Origin: Acidobacteriota bacterium
GTDB taxonomy: Bacteria > Acidobacteriota > Terriglobia > Terriglobales > SCQP01
Direction: 5' to 3'
Length of the DNA stretch: 64,000 bases
Assembly (NCBI GenBank): GCA_004299485.1
Contig: SCQP01000014.1
Span: 186,001-250,000, forward strand
How positions within the stretch are numbered: position 1 is the stretch's first letter; the number at the start of each line of letters is the position of its first letter. Below are positions 53,628-61,169 of the stretch, in pieces. The notes under the pieces are model-generated. The model did no database searches and was not told the DNA's origin. It saw only the letters and a list, made by a program, of their open reading frames with translations. A program made the translations under genes and the position numbers.

Positions 53628-54231
53628 TCACGAAATCGTGCGCCAGAGCCTGCGCCTGCTGCTCGAACACGAAGGCTTTCAGGTGCTGGCGGAAGCCAGC
53701 GACGGTCACACGGCGGTGAAACTGGCTACCACCTGCCATCCGCAGGTTGCAGTACTGGACCTGAACATGCCGCTGCTGAATGGCCTCGATGCCGCACGAG
53801 AAATCGTGCGCCAGGCGCCGAACACGCGCTGCGTCTTACTGACCATGCACAGCGACGAGCGCTACGTGCTGGAAGCTCTGCAGGCGGGAATCTCCGGCTA
53901 CGTGCTCAAGAGCAAGAGCAGCGCCGATCTAGTGCGCGCCATCAACGAAGCGGCCTCGGGCAGTATGTTCCTGAGCCCGGCCGTTTCCGGCACGCTTGTT
54001 CATGCCTATCTCAACCGGGCCGACCCGAACCCGGAGGTACTGGGCGCACGCGAACGGCAGGTGTTGCAACTCGTCGCCGAGGGGAAAACCACGAAAGAGA
54101 TCGCCAGCCTGCTCGGCATCACGCTCAAGACAGCCGAATCGCACCGCACCCACATTATGGACAAGCTGGGGGTCCGCAACGTGGCGGGCCTAGTGCGCTA
54201 CGCCATCCGGCGGGGCTTGATCCAGCCGTAA
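53599..54231 (+). CDS. NarL/FixJ-type response regulator
   Basis: The ATG at 53599 follows AAAGGAGGG, a strong ribosome site, and overlaps the kinase gene by 29 bases. The 210-residue protein has a receiver domain with the acidic pair in LLLADDHEIV, phospho-Asp54 in AVLDLNMPLLNGLD and Lys in GYVLKSKSSADLV. A LuxR-type helix-turn-helix follows (LGARERQVLQLVAEGKTTKE and LGITLKTAESHRTHIMDKLG). It is the natural partner of the preceding kinase and the likely DNA-binding output of this module. Confidence 0.95.
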   Translation: MAIRLLLADDHEIVRQSLRLLLEHEGFQVLAEASDGHTAVKLATTCHPQVAVLDLNMPLLNGLDAAREIVRQAPNTRCVLLTMHSDERYVLEALQAGISGYVLKSKSSADLVRAINEAASGSMFLSPAVSGTLVHAYLNRADPNPEVLGARERQVLQLVAEGKTTKEIASLLGITLKTAESHRTHIMDKLGVRNVAGLVRYAIRRGLIQP

Positions 54232-54361
54232 AGACCCCTTACCCCATCCGGCATTTTTCGAGGCACGTTCGAGAGTTCCCCGGATTGTCGCCTTCCGCAC
54301 GCGCTGCCAAGCTGAAAAAAGTCGCCTCTTTGTCGAAAACTGTTAGTCAAGGGAGAGCTGG

Positions 54362-55423
54362 ATGCCATATTTGTCGGCTGCGTTTGCTGCTGTACCTGAA
54401 GTGACACCTGTGCCCCAGCCTCTGCAGCAGCAGTTAGGACTGCAGCGCTGGATGGTGGCGCAGAGCCCGGCCATGATCGCCCTGGGCGCACGGGCGCAAC
54501 AGTTGGCAGGGTTCAACCTGCCGGTTCTGCTTCTCGGCGAAAGCGGGACGGGCAAAGAGGTACTGGCGCACATCGTCCACGACTGTTCGCCGCGGCGATC
54601 GCATCGATTTTTGAAGATCAATTGCGCCGCTCTGCCCCACGATCTACTGGAAAGTGAGTTGTTCGGGTATGAGGCAGGCGCGTTTACCGGCGCCACACGG
54701 ACCAAACCAGGCCATTTCGAGAGTTGCGACAAGGGGACGCTGTTTCTGGACGAAATTGGAGAACTACCACTGGCGCTGCAGGCAAAACTGCTGCACGTAC
54801 TGCAAGATCATCGCTTCACACGCCTGGGCGGACGGCAGGAGCTGTTTGCAGATGTGCGGATCCTGGCCGCTACCAATGTAGATCTGCCGCGCGCGATGGC
54901 GGAACGGCAATTTCGCGAGGATCTGTTCTTCCGGCTCAACGTATTCTCGCTGCATCTGCCACCGTTGAGGGAACGGCAGGAGGATATTCTGCCGCTAACC
55001 GAGTATTTTCTGGAGCGGTACGCGGCGGAGCTGCGTTGCCCCCACCGGCCGCTGAGTCCGGCGCTACGGGAATGCTGTGTGCGGTACGCCTGGCCGGGGA
55101 ACGTGCGCGAACTGGAAAATTTTGTGAAACGATACCTGATCTTTGGCGAACAGGCATGGCTGGACGTGTCCCCCTCCGCAGCGCCGCCGTCTGGGAATCA
55201 CGCCGAGGCGGCCTCCCAGCCGGGCGAAGGCTTAAAGGATGTGGTCCATCGGGTGGCGAGCGAGGTCGAACGCCAAACCATTGCGCGGGCTCTCGAAGAC
55301 TGTCACTGGAACCGGACGGTTGCGGCACGCGCGTTGAATATCAGCTATCGGGCACTGCTGAATAAGCTGCAGCTCTATCAACTTGGGCCCAGTGCGGCGG
55401 CGGCCCGTCCCATCGCCCACTAG
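54362..55423 (+). CDS. sigma-54-dependent activator without receiver domain, upstream of PEP-CTERM genes
   Basis: The 353-residue protein has an AAA+ domain with Walker A GESGTGKEVLAHIVHD, the GAFTGA loop, Walker B TLFLDEIGELPLAL and RYAWPGNVRELENFVKRYLI. It ends with the Fis-type helix TVAARALNISYRALLNKLQL. No receiver or sensory domain precedes the AAA+ part. The helix ISYRALL-KL is the same as in the activator that heads the polysaccharide operon. It lies 130 bases after the response regulator and just before two genes with sigma-54 promoters, so it is the prime candidate activator for them. Confidence 0.92.
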   Translation: MPYLSAAFAAVPEVTPVPQPLQQQLGLQRWMVAQSPAMIALGARAQQLAGFNLPVLLLGESGTGKEVLAHIVHDCSPRRSHRFLKINCAALPHDLLESELFGYEAGAFTGATRTKPGHFESCDKGTLFLDEIGELPLALQAKLLHVLQDHRFTRLGGRQELFADVRILAATNVDLPRAMAERQFREDLFFRLNVFSLHLPPLRERQEDILPLTEYFLERYAAELRCPHRPLSPALRECCVRYAWPGNVRELENFVKRYLIFGEQAWLDVSPSAAPPSGNHAEAASQPGEGLKDVVHRVASEVERQTIARALEDCHWNRTVAARALNISYRALLNKLQLYQLGPSAAAARPIAH

Positions 55424-55551
55424 CCGGCTGCAACGGATTCGACGCATGCTCGCAAGCGATTGCGCTTTTCGCCGCGGCAGAAACCGGGACGATCCCCACC
55501 ACCGAAGCGCACGGCGTTGAGGACGCGCTCTTTACCTCCCTTCATCCGGAT

Positions 55552-55567
55552 TGGCCCTGGAGTTGCA
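55552..55567 (+). promoter_or_regulatory. sigma-54 (-24/-12) promoter of the first PEP-CTERM gene
   Basis: TGGCCCTGGAGTTGCA matches the consensus TGGCACGnnnnTTGCW in the TGG, C and TTGCA elements, with correct GG-N10-GC spacing. It lies 66 bases before the ATG at 55633. The almost identical element before the second PEP-CTERM gene supports it. Confidence 0.85.
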
Positions 55568-55632
55568 CATAAAGAGAGCGGTTGCGCTGCTTGCAGGCAG
55601 ACTACCTACTCTACGTCGGTAAGGGAGAGCGC

Positions 55633-56352
55633 ATGAAACCAAGGCCTTCACTGGCAGCTATTGCCGGACTCGCTATGATCGCAGCCCTGAGCGCTACGGG
55701 CGCGGCGCAAAGCACGATTCAATTAAATGCAGGACCGGGCCAGGTGGTGACGTTCACCGGGCAAGGCTCGACTTCACGGACGATCGGCGTCACGCTGGGT
55801 GCCTGTAGCTGGAGCGGAGACTGCAGCCTCGGCGGCGCAGGCACGGGCAGCGGTTCGCTTGCCTCTTCGGGCACGTTCAACATCCGATCGAGCGCCAACA
55901 GCATCGTCTTAACGCCCAACGGCGGTGGCAGTTACACCGCGTCCGCATCCTCCCCCATCTACCTCACTCTCACCGGTTCGGCCAACGGACAGAGCGGGAC
56001 GTTACTCGCGGGCACGCTGACTCTGCTGAATTTTGTGCAGACGAAGAGCGCCAGTCAAGGAAGGTTCAACACCAGTATCAGCGCCAATCTGAACGTGACG
56101 GAAGGGATGCTGGCCAGTTGGTTCGGATCGGATAGCGCGGTCCTCGGCTTGAACGTAGAGTTTCCCTGTGGGGGCAGTCTGTCGGGCCTCACGGGAACGA
56201 ATCGCTCATTGGTTTCGAGCTTGTCGGCGAGCGGCGCGGGAGGGATTTCACCGGCGCCGGAACCCAGCACGCTTGCCTTGGTGGGTGCGGGCCTGCTGGT
56301 GCTGGGCGTGGGGTTGCGCATCCGCCATCCCCACGCAGAGATGCCGGCATAA
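55633..56352 (+). CDS. PEP-CTERM surface protein 1
   Basis: The ATG at 55633 follows GGGAGAG. The 239-residue product has a signal peptide (LAAIAGLAMIAALSATGAAQ), a Ser/Thr/Gly-rich beta region, and a C-terminal exosortase sorting signal: PAPEPSTLALVGAGLLVLGV, then a basic RIRHPH end. It should be exported, cleaved by the exosortase at the PEP motif and placed on the surface. It is a clear paralogue of the next gene. It contains four cysteines, possibly paired in the mature protein. The function of the mature domain is unknown. Confidence 0.93.
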   Translation: MKPRPSLAAIAGLAMIAALSATGAAQSTIQLNAGPGQVVTFTGQGSTSRTIGVTLGACSWSGDCSLGGAGTGSGSLASSGTFNIRSSANSIVLTPNGGGSYTASASSPIYLTLTGSANGQSGTLLAGTLTLLNFVQTKSASQGRFNTSISANLNVTEGMLASWFGSDSAVLGLNVEFPCGGSLSGLTGTNRSLVSSLSASGAGGISPAPEPSTLALVGAGLLVLGVGLRIRHPHAEMPA

Positions 56353-56381
56353 TTGCAAAGAAGACGGGCAGAAGCACTCAC

Positions 56382-56416
56382 GGGGGCTGCGTTGAAGGCG
56401 CAGCCCCCTTTGTTTT
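56382..56416 (+). terminator. intrinsic terminator after PEP-CTERM gene 1
   Basis: Perfect 10-bp stem GGGGGCTGCG / CGCAGCCCCC with a 7-base loop, followed by TTTGTTTT. It separates the two PEP-CTERM transcription units. Confidence 0.9.
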
Positions 56417-56547
56417 CCGGCGTGCTGAACAGCCAGCGGCACTCTACCGCAAGCGATTGCATGTTTCCAGGGGCTACAACCTGCGCCGGGGCGCGGTGTG
56501 CAGCCGCCTATGTTGAGCGCACAGCACTTGCGGTCGAGGCCCAGGTT

Positions 56548-56563
56548 TGGCCCGGGAGTTGCA
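56548..56563 (+). promoter_or_regulatory. sigma-54 (-24/-12) promoter of the second PEP-CTERM gene
   Basis: TGGCCCGGGAGTTGCA matches the -24/-12 consensus with right spacing and differs from the first promoter at only two bases. It lies 77 bases before the ATG at 56640. Downstream, both leaders share 'gctgcttg' and 'caggcaga' and an 'aagggaga' ribosome site. Confidence 0.85.
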
Positions 56564-56639
56564 GTACAGAAGCTGCGGATGAGCTGCTTGTGCGCAGGCA
56601 GATCTTCCGAATTCATTGGCAAGGGAGAACAACACAACC

Positions 56640-57365
56640 ATGAGACGAAGAATTACGCTCGCAATGACAACTGGCCTGGCCGTGATCCTGGCCCTGGGTG
56701 TCGCTGCGGCCGCGCAAAGCACCATTCAGTTGACGGCCGGCGCCGGCCAGACAGTGACGTTTACCGGACAAGGCTCAGGCTCGCAGAACATCGGCGTGTC
56801 GCTGGGTTCGTGCGGCCTGTTGGGGAGCTGCACGCTCACGGGCTCAGGGACCGGCAGCGGAACGCTGGCCTCGTCCGGCTCGTTCACCATCACCTCTAAC
56901 CCCAACTCCATCGTGTTGAGCCCGAACGGCAGCGGAGGGTTCAATGCCTCGGCATCGGCGCCGATCAATTTTAACCTCACAGGTTCAGCGAACGGTCAGA
57001 CCGGGACGTTGCTGTCGGGCACGCTGAACCTGCTCAACTTCACGCAGGCGCAGGGATCCAGTCAAGGAGCGTTCAACACCAATCTGGGCGCGAACCTCAA
57101 TCTGACGGGGGGACTGCTGGCCAGCGCCTTTACCTCGAGCGGCGGCATCCTTACGCTCAACGTGCAGTTCCCAACCAACACCAATGTTTCGACGCTGGTG
57201 GGCACGAACCTGTCGCTGACCTCGAGCCTGTCGGCAAGTGGCGCCGGCGGCATTTCGCCCACGCCGGAGCCGAGCACGCTCGCGCTGGTGGGCGTGGGTC
57301 TGCTGGTGCTAGGTCTGGGATTGCGGATGCGTCGCCGTCCCGCTATGCCTGCCCTGGCTGCCTAG
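56640..57365 (+). CDS. PEP-CTERM surface protein 2
   Basis: The ATG at 56640 gives 241 residues. It has a signal peptide (LAMTTGLAVILALGVAAAAQ), a mature start STIQLTAGAGQTVTFTGQGS nearly the same as in protein 1, and the sorting signal PTPEPSTLALVGVGLLVLGL with RMRRRP at the end. Threonine, serine, glycine and asparagine dominate the mature part. The two genes are tandem duplicates that kept promoter, leader and terminator. Predicted substrate of the exosortase encoded at 29256-30140. Confidence 0.94.
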   Translation: MRRRITLAMTTGLAVILALGVAAAAQSTIQLTAGAGQTVTFTGQGSGSQNIGVSLGSCGLLGSCTLTGSGTGSGTLASSGSFTITSNPNSIVLSPNGSGGFNASASAPINFNLTGSANGQTGTLLSGTLNLLNFTQAQGSSQGAFNTNLGANLNLTGGLLASAFTSSGGILTLNVQFPTNTNVSTLVGTNLSLTSSLSASGAGGISPTPEPSTLALVGVGLLVLGLGLRMRRRPAMPALAA

Positions 57366-57388
57366 GAGGTCGCGAGCCATGACTGCTA

Positions 57389-57418
57389 GGGGCTGCGCTA
57401 GAAGGTGCAGCCCCTTTG
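57389..57418 (+). terminator. intrinsic terminator after PEP-CTERM gene 2
   Basis: Stem GGGGCTGC / GCAGCCCC extended by a G-T and a C-G pair, followed by TTTGCTT. It resembles the terminator of the first paralogue, as expected from duplication. Confidence 0.8.
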
Positions 57419-57421
57419 CTT

Positions 57422-57532
57422 GTGGCTCGCCACTTTTTGCCCTGGTCGATCCCGTTGGTCGCTTGGAGTGCGGGCTTCGATTCCCGGCAGGATCCGCCCG
57501 CTGGCACTCAGGGCTCCCCAAGTTGCCGCCAT
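57422..57532 (+). repeat. dispersed intergenic repeat, copy D
   Basis: Full-length copy starting GTGGCTCGCCACTTTTTGCC and ending AAGTTGCCGCCAT, roughly 90% identical by eye to copy C. It lies between the PEP-CTERM terminator and the reductase-like gene. Confidence 0.85.
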
Positions 57533-57548
57533 CCGCTAGTCTGGAACC

Positions 57549-58268
57549 ATGGACTGGCGGTTGCGGCTGCTGGCGCGCGAGGAGATCGCGGAGCAGACCA
57601 CGGCGTTCTATCTGGAGAAGCCACCGAATCTGAGGTATGCGCCGGGACAATTTGTCGACCTCGGCCTGGTCGACCTGCCGGAATGGGACGAGGAAGGCAA
57701 GAGCCGCAGCCTGACGATTGCCAGCGCACCCTGCGAGGGGCGGCTGCTGTTCGCCATGCGCATGCGGAATACGCCCTACAAACGGCGGCTGGGGGCTTTG
57801 CCGCTGGGCAGCGAACTGATCATTGACGAACCCGAGGGGGCGTTTACGCTGCAGAACGACGCTCGGCGGCCTGCGGTCTTTCTCGCCGGCGGAATTGGGG
57901 TGACGCCGTTCCGCAGCATGATCCGGCAGTCGGTTCACGAGAGGCTTCAGCGGAGGCTATTCCTGTTTTACTCGAACCGGCGGCCGGAGGATGCGGCATT
58001 CCTGGAGGAACTGCGCGCCCTTGCCCGTGAACACGAGTGGTTCCGGTTCATTCCCACCATGACGCAGCCCTGGCAATCGCGGCGGGGCTGGACGGAAGAG
58101 ACCGAGTATATTGGCCCGGAGCTGATCGGACGGCACGTGGGCGCGCTCGCTGAGCCGGTCTACTATCTCGCCGGGCCACCAGCGATGATTCAAAGCGTGA
58201 ACCAGGCGCTGGTGGAGGCCGGCGTGAATCGCAGCGACATCAATGCTGACCCGTTTGATGGTTATTGA
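57549..58268 (+). CDS. ferredoxin-NADP reductase-like flavoprotein
   Basis: The 239-residue protein has the FNR-superfamily layout. An FAD-binding beta barrel carries SRSLTIASAP (the RxYS-like flavin motif), followed by an NAD(P) domain with FLAGGIGVTPFRSMIRQ and the closing YYLAGPPAMIQSVNQALVEA. No iron-sulfur or haem domain is attached, so it must pass electrons to a separate partner. The start is 8 bases after the visible end of the region following repeat copy D; its promoter may lie in or near the repeat. Confidence 0.9.
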   Translation: MDWRLRLLAREEIAEQTTAFYLEKPPNLRYAPGQFVDLGLVDLPEWDEEGKSRSLTIASAPCEGRLLFAMRMRNTPYKRRLGALPLGSELIIDEPEGAFTLQNDARRPAVFLAGGIGVTPFRSMIRQSVHERLQRRLFLFYSNRRPEDAAFLEELRALAREHEWFRFIPTMTQPWQSRRGWTEETEYIGPELIGRHVGALAEPVYYLAGPPAMIQSVNQALVEAGVNRSDINADPFDGY

Positions 58269-58377
58269 GACTGCGGACGACATTGGGCCTGGACGACGCC
58301 GGGCAACAGCGGAGGCACGCACCTGCTGGAGCAACTGCCGCGGCGCCTCTGCGGCGGGTTAAAATGGAAGAACTTGC

Positions 58378-60162
58378 ATGTTGCTGCGGCGAGCGGGCTG
58401 GATACTGTTTTTTGCACTGCTGGCAATCGCCGCGGTGGCGTGGGGAATCACCGAAAGCGCGGTGAGCACCGCCGGCTTCCCGGCAACGGCGAGCTCGCAC
58501 TCGAGCGTACCCGCCTCGGAGCGGCCGCTGGCGATCGCGCGGGCGATGTCGGGCCTGGCAGACACGCCGGCCGAAACCCAACTCGCGGGCCAGGCGGAAT
58601 CGCTGGCGCAGACGCTGGTCCACGACGCCCTGCGGCAGCAAATGGCTGAAGCCGCCCAAGCGCACCACAACCATACCGGGCCGCTCTGGGACCGGGCCCG
58701 AACGAATGAGGCCGAGCTACAGGGGGAGCAGGCCGAGCTTGCGGCCCTGCAGCTAAAGCTCGCGCATGCCACGCCTTTGAACCGGCCGCAGTTGCTGGCA
58801 CAAATTCAGTTAAACCAGGCGCAGCTTGCGCTCGATCAGGCGCGGCTGGCGGATGCCCAGGAAGATCTCGCCCGAGCCGGACGCAGCGCGCCCAACGCCA
58901 GCAGCGCCGAGGCACAACAAAAGGCGGCCCAAGCGGCGGCGGATGCGGCGGGGCGGAAGTGGCGGACGCAGTGGCAGCAACAGTCGACGGACCGGAATCC
59001 GGAAAGTTCGCATGGCCTGGTGGCGTTGGCGAAGAGCTGGCAGCTTCTGCGGGCGAAAGAAAAGGCGCTGAGCTGGTCGCAAACGGAGGCGGCGGGCGCC
59101 GCGGCGGCAGCACAGAACGCGCACAACCAGTTGCACACGCAGCTGGCTCGAGCCGAGTCCCAAAACCTGCAACAGATGTCGGGAGCGATGGGGCAGCTCC
59201 AAAAGCTACATGCGGGGGGCGCCGCTGATCAGCAAGCGGCGCAGGTCGCCGCCAGTGCTCAGGCGCTCGCCGCCGGGCAACGGCGACTGATCGGGTTCGA
59301 TCATGCGGCGCAACTCGATGGCGACTTGGCCCAAGTCTACGAACGATGGGCGGGGATCGGGCAGTCGCAGGAAGAGTTGGCGCTGCACGATGCCCTGGGC
59401 ATGCTGCTGGGAGTTCTGATCGGGGTTGCGGTGTTGTTCCTGCTGGACTGGCTGGTGGGCGGCGTCCTCGGCAAAACGCGGACGGAACGGCGGCGGCGGC
59501 ACACGCTGCGGCGCATACTGCGCTTCACGCTGGAGGTGATCGGCGTGATCTGGGTGCTGTTGACGCTGATCGGAAGCCCGGCGCAATGGATGACATTTTT
59601 GGGCCTGACCGGCGCCGGTCTGGCGGTGGCGTTGCAGGATCCGATCCTGAGTTTCGCGGGCTGGTTCGTGCTGATTGGCAAGCGCGGCCTGGCGCCGGGA
59701 GACTGGGTCGAGATTGACCACATCAGCGGCGAGGTGGTGGAATTCACGCTGCTGCAAACGACGCTGCGGGAAGCCGGTAATTGGACCGAGCCGGGTCAGA
59801 CGACCGGCCGGCGGGTGATGTTTCCGAACCGATTCGTCTTTACCGGGCCGTACCTCAAGCTGGCTTCGCGCGGCCAATGGCTCTGGGATGAAATCCGCAT
59901 TCCGCTGCGGGACGGCGCCGCGCTGCCCAACCTGCGCGAAATCGAAAAACTGGTGGAACACGAAACAAAAGAAGACGCCGAAAAGGCCGCGCACGAATGG
60001 AAGTCGGAAGTTTCACTGGCGCCTACAGCGGTGGTTAAGCCGGGCGGGTACGAGCTGATGGATCTGTGCGTGCGCTTCGTGACCAGCGCCTCGGCGCGCG
60101 CCGAGAGGCGGGAGCGGCTGTACCGGCGCCTGTATGAAGCCCAAGCCGCCGCTGCGCAATAA
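58378..60162 (+). CDS. MscS family mechanosensitive channel with long N-terminal helical domain
   Basis: The 594-residue protein has an N-terminal hydrophobic segment, a long Ala/Gln-rich coiled region (about residues 80-310), then membrane helices and the MscS core. The pore-lining helix is LGLTGAGLAVALQDPILSFA, followed by the beta domain start GWFVLIGKRGLAPGDWVEID and the GRRVMFPNRFVF segment. The coiled N-terminal part is larger than in small MscS channels. The protein probably responds to membrane tension or has become a regulated channel. It lies 109 bases after the reductase gene. Confidence 0.9.
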   Translation: MLLRRAGWILFFALLAIAAVAWGITESAVSTAGFPATASSHSSVPASERPLAIARAMSGLADTPAETQLAGQAESLAQTLVHDALRQQMAEAAQAHHNHTGPLWDRARTNEAELQGEQAELAALQLKLAHATPLNRPQLLAQIQLNQAQLALDQARLADAQEDLARAGRSAPNASSAEAQQKAAQAAADAAGRKWRTQWQQQSTDRNPESSHGLVALAKSWQLLRAKEKALSWSQTEAAGAAAAAQNAHNQLHTQLARAESQNLQQMSGAMGQLQKLHAGGAADQQAAQVAASAQALAAGQRRLIGFDHAAQLDGDLAQVYERWAGIGQSQEELALHDALGMLLGVLIGVAVLFLLDWLVGGVLGKTRTERRRRHTLRRILRFTLEVIGVIWVLLTLIGSPAQWMTFLGLTGAGLAVALQDPILSFAGWFVLIGKRGLAPGDWVEIDHISGEVVEFTLLQTTLREAGNWTEPGQTTGRRVMFPNRFVFTGPYLKLASRGQWLWDEIRIPLRDGAALPNLREIEKLVEHETKEDAEKAAHEWKSEVSLAPTAVVKPGGYELMDLCVRFVTSASARAERRERLYRRLYEAQAAAAQ

Positions 60163-60254
60163 CTGGCGCGGGGCCCTGCGCGGCTTCGCCGCGCAACCCG
60201 CTTTTGCTCGCAGCAGCTTGGGACCCAGTGGCCCAAGCCGCTGCTGCGCAATAA
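60139..60254 (+). repeat. 24-base direct repeat of the MscS 3' end
   Basis: GCCCAAGCCGCYGCTGCGCAATAA occurs at 60139-60162, as the last codons and stop of the channel gene, and again at 60231-60254 with one mismatch. The spacing is 92 bases. Between the copies is a perfect 7-bp hairpin GCGCGGC/GCCGCGC (60178-60194), and the second copy pairs with GCAGCAGCTTGGG (60210-60222), giving a terminator-like hairpin. Confidence 0.7.
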
Positions 60255-60269
60255 GCGACAATAGGGAGA

Positions 60270-61166
60270 ATGGGACCGAAGGGGACTTGGCATTTAGCGC
60301 GGATTCTGCGCATCGATCTGTACCTGCACTGGAGCTGGTTTCTGGTGCTGCTGCTGGAGTTTGAGGACCGCGCGCACGCGTACTCGAGCCCGATCTGGCC
60401 GGTGCTGGAAATTCTGGCGCTGTTTGCCATCGTGACCCTGCATGAATTTGGACATGCGCTGGCGACACGGCAGGTCGGCGGCCATGCGGACCGGATTCTG
60501 CTGTGGCCGTTCGGCGGCATCGCCTATGTGGATCCGCCGGTGCGTCCGGGCGCGACACTGTGGGCCATTTGCGCCGGTCCGCTGGTGAATGTGGTGCTGA
60601 TCCCGATCCTGTACCCGCTGCTGCGGGTGCCCTGGACGAGTCTGGATATGTTCCGGTTCGTGCACGCGGTGTATCTGATTAACATCGCACTGCTGCTGTT
60701 CAACATTCTGCCGGTGTACCCGCTCGATGGCGGACAGATACTGCGGTCGCTGCTGTGGTTTCCGCTGGGGCGGGCGAAGAGCCTGGTGGCGGCGGCGGTC
60801 GTCGGTTTCATCGGTGTGGCCGGCCTGTTTGCGCTGGCGTGGATGCTGGGCGACCTGTGGCTGGCGGCGATCACCGTTTTCATTTTGTTTTACTGCTGGC
60901 GCGGGCTGCGCAGCGGGCAGGTGCTTTGGAAGCTGTCGAAGCTGCCACACCATGAGGGTTGGGCGTGTCCCTGGTGCCAAGCGCCGCCGCCGGCTGCGCC
61001 GCTATGGCGCTGCAACGGCTGCGGGAACGGCTATGACATCTTCGCGCACGGCGGTATTTGCCCCAACTGCCACGTGCGGGCGCAGAATGCCCAGTGCCCC
61101 GAATGCGTACATGCCTACCCGCTACAGGATTGGAACCGGCAGGCGGTAGCCGCCCCGAGCCGCTAA
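60270..61166 (+). CDS. M50 site-2 protease-like membrane metallopeptidase with C-terminal zinc ribbons
   Basis: The 298-residue protein has the intramembrane zinc motif HEFGHA (residues 58-63) and the second site LPVYPLDGGQILRSLL, typical of M50 peptidases, set among about six membrane helices. The C-terminal 70 residues contain CPWC, CNGC, CPNC and CPEC pairs, i.e. two zinc-ribbon modules in the cytoplasm, which are not part of the classic M50 core. The substrate is unknown. It converges on the M16 gene with 3 bases between stops. Confidence 0.9.
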   Translation: MGPKGTWHLARILRIDLYLHWSWFLVLLLEFEDRAHAYSSPIWPVLEILALFAIVTLHEFGHALATRQVGGHADRILLWPFGGIAYVDPPVRPGATLWAICAGPLVNVVLIPILYPLLRVPWTSLDMFRFVHAVYLINIALLLFNILPVYPLDGGQILRSLLWFPLGRAKSLVAAAVVGFIGVAGLFALAWMLGDLWLAAITVFILFYCWRGLRSGQVLWKLSKLPHHEGWACPWCQAPPPAAPLWRCNGCGNGYDIFAHGGICPNCHVRAQNAQCPECVHAYPLQDWNRQAVAAPSR

Positions 61167-61169
61167 ACG

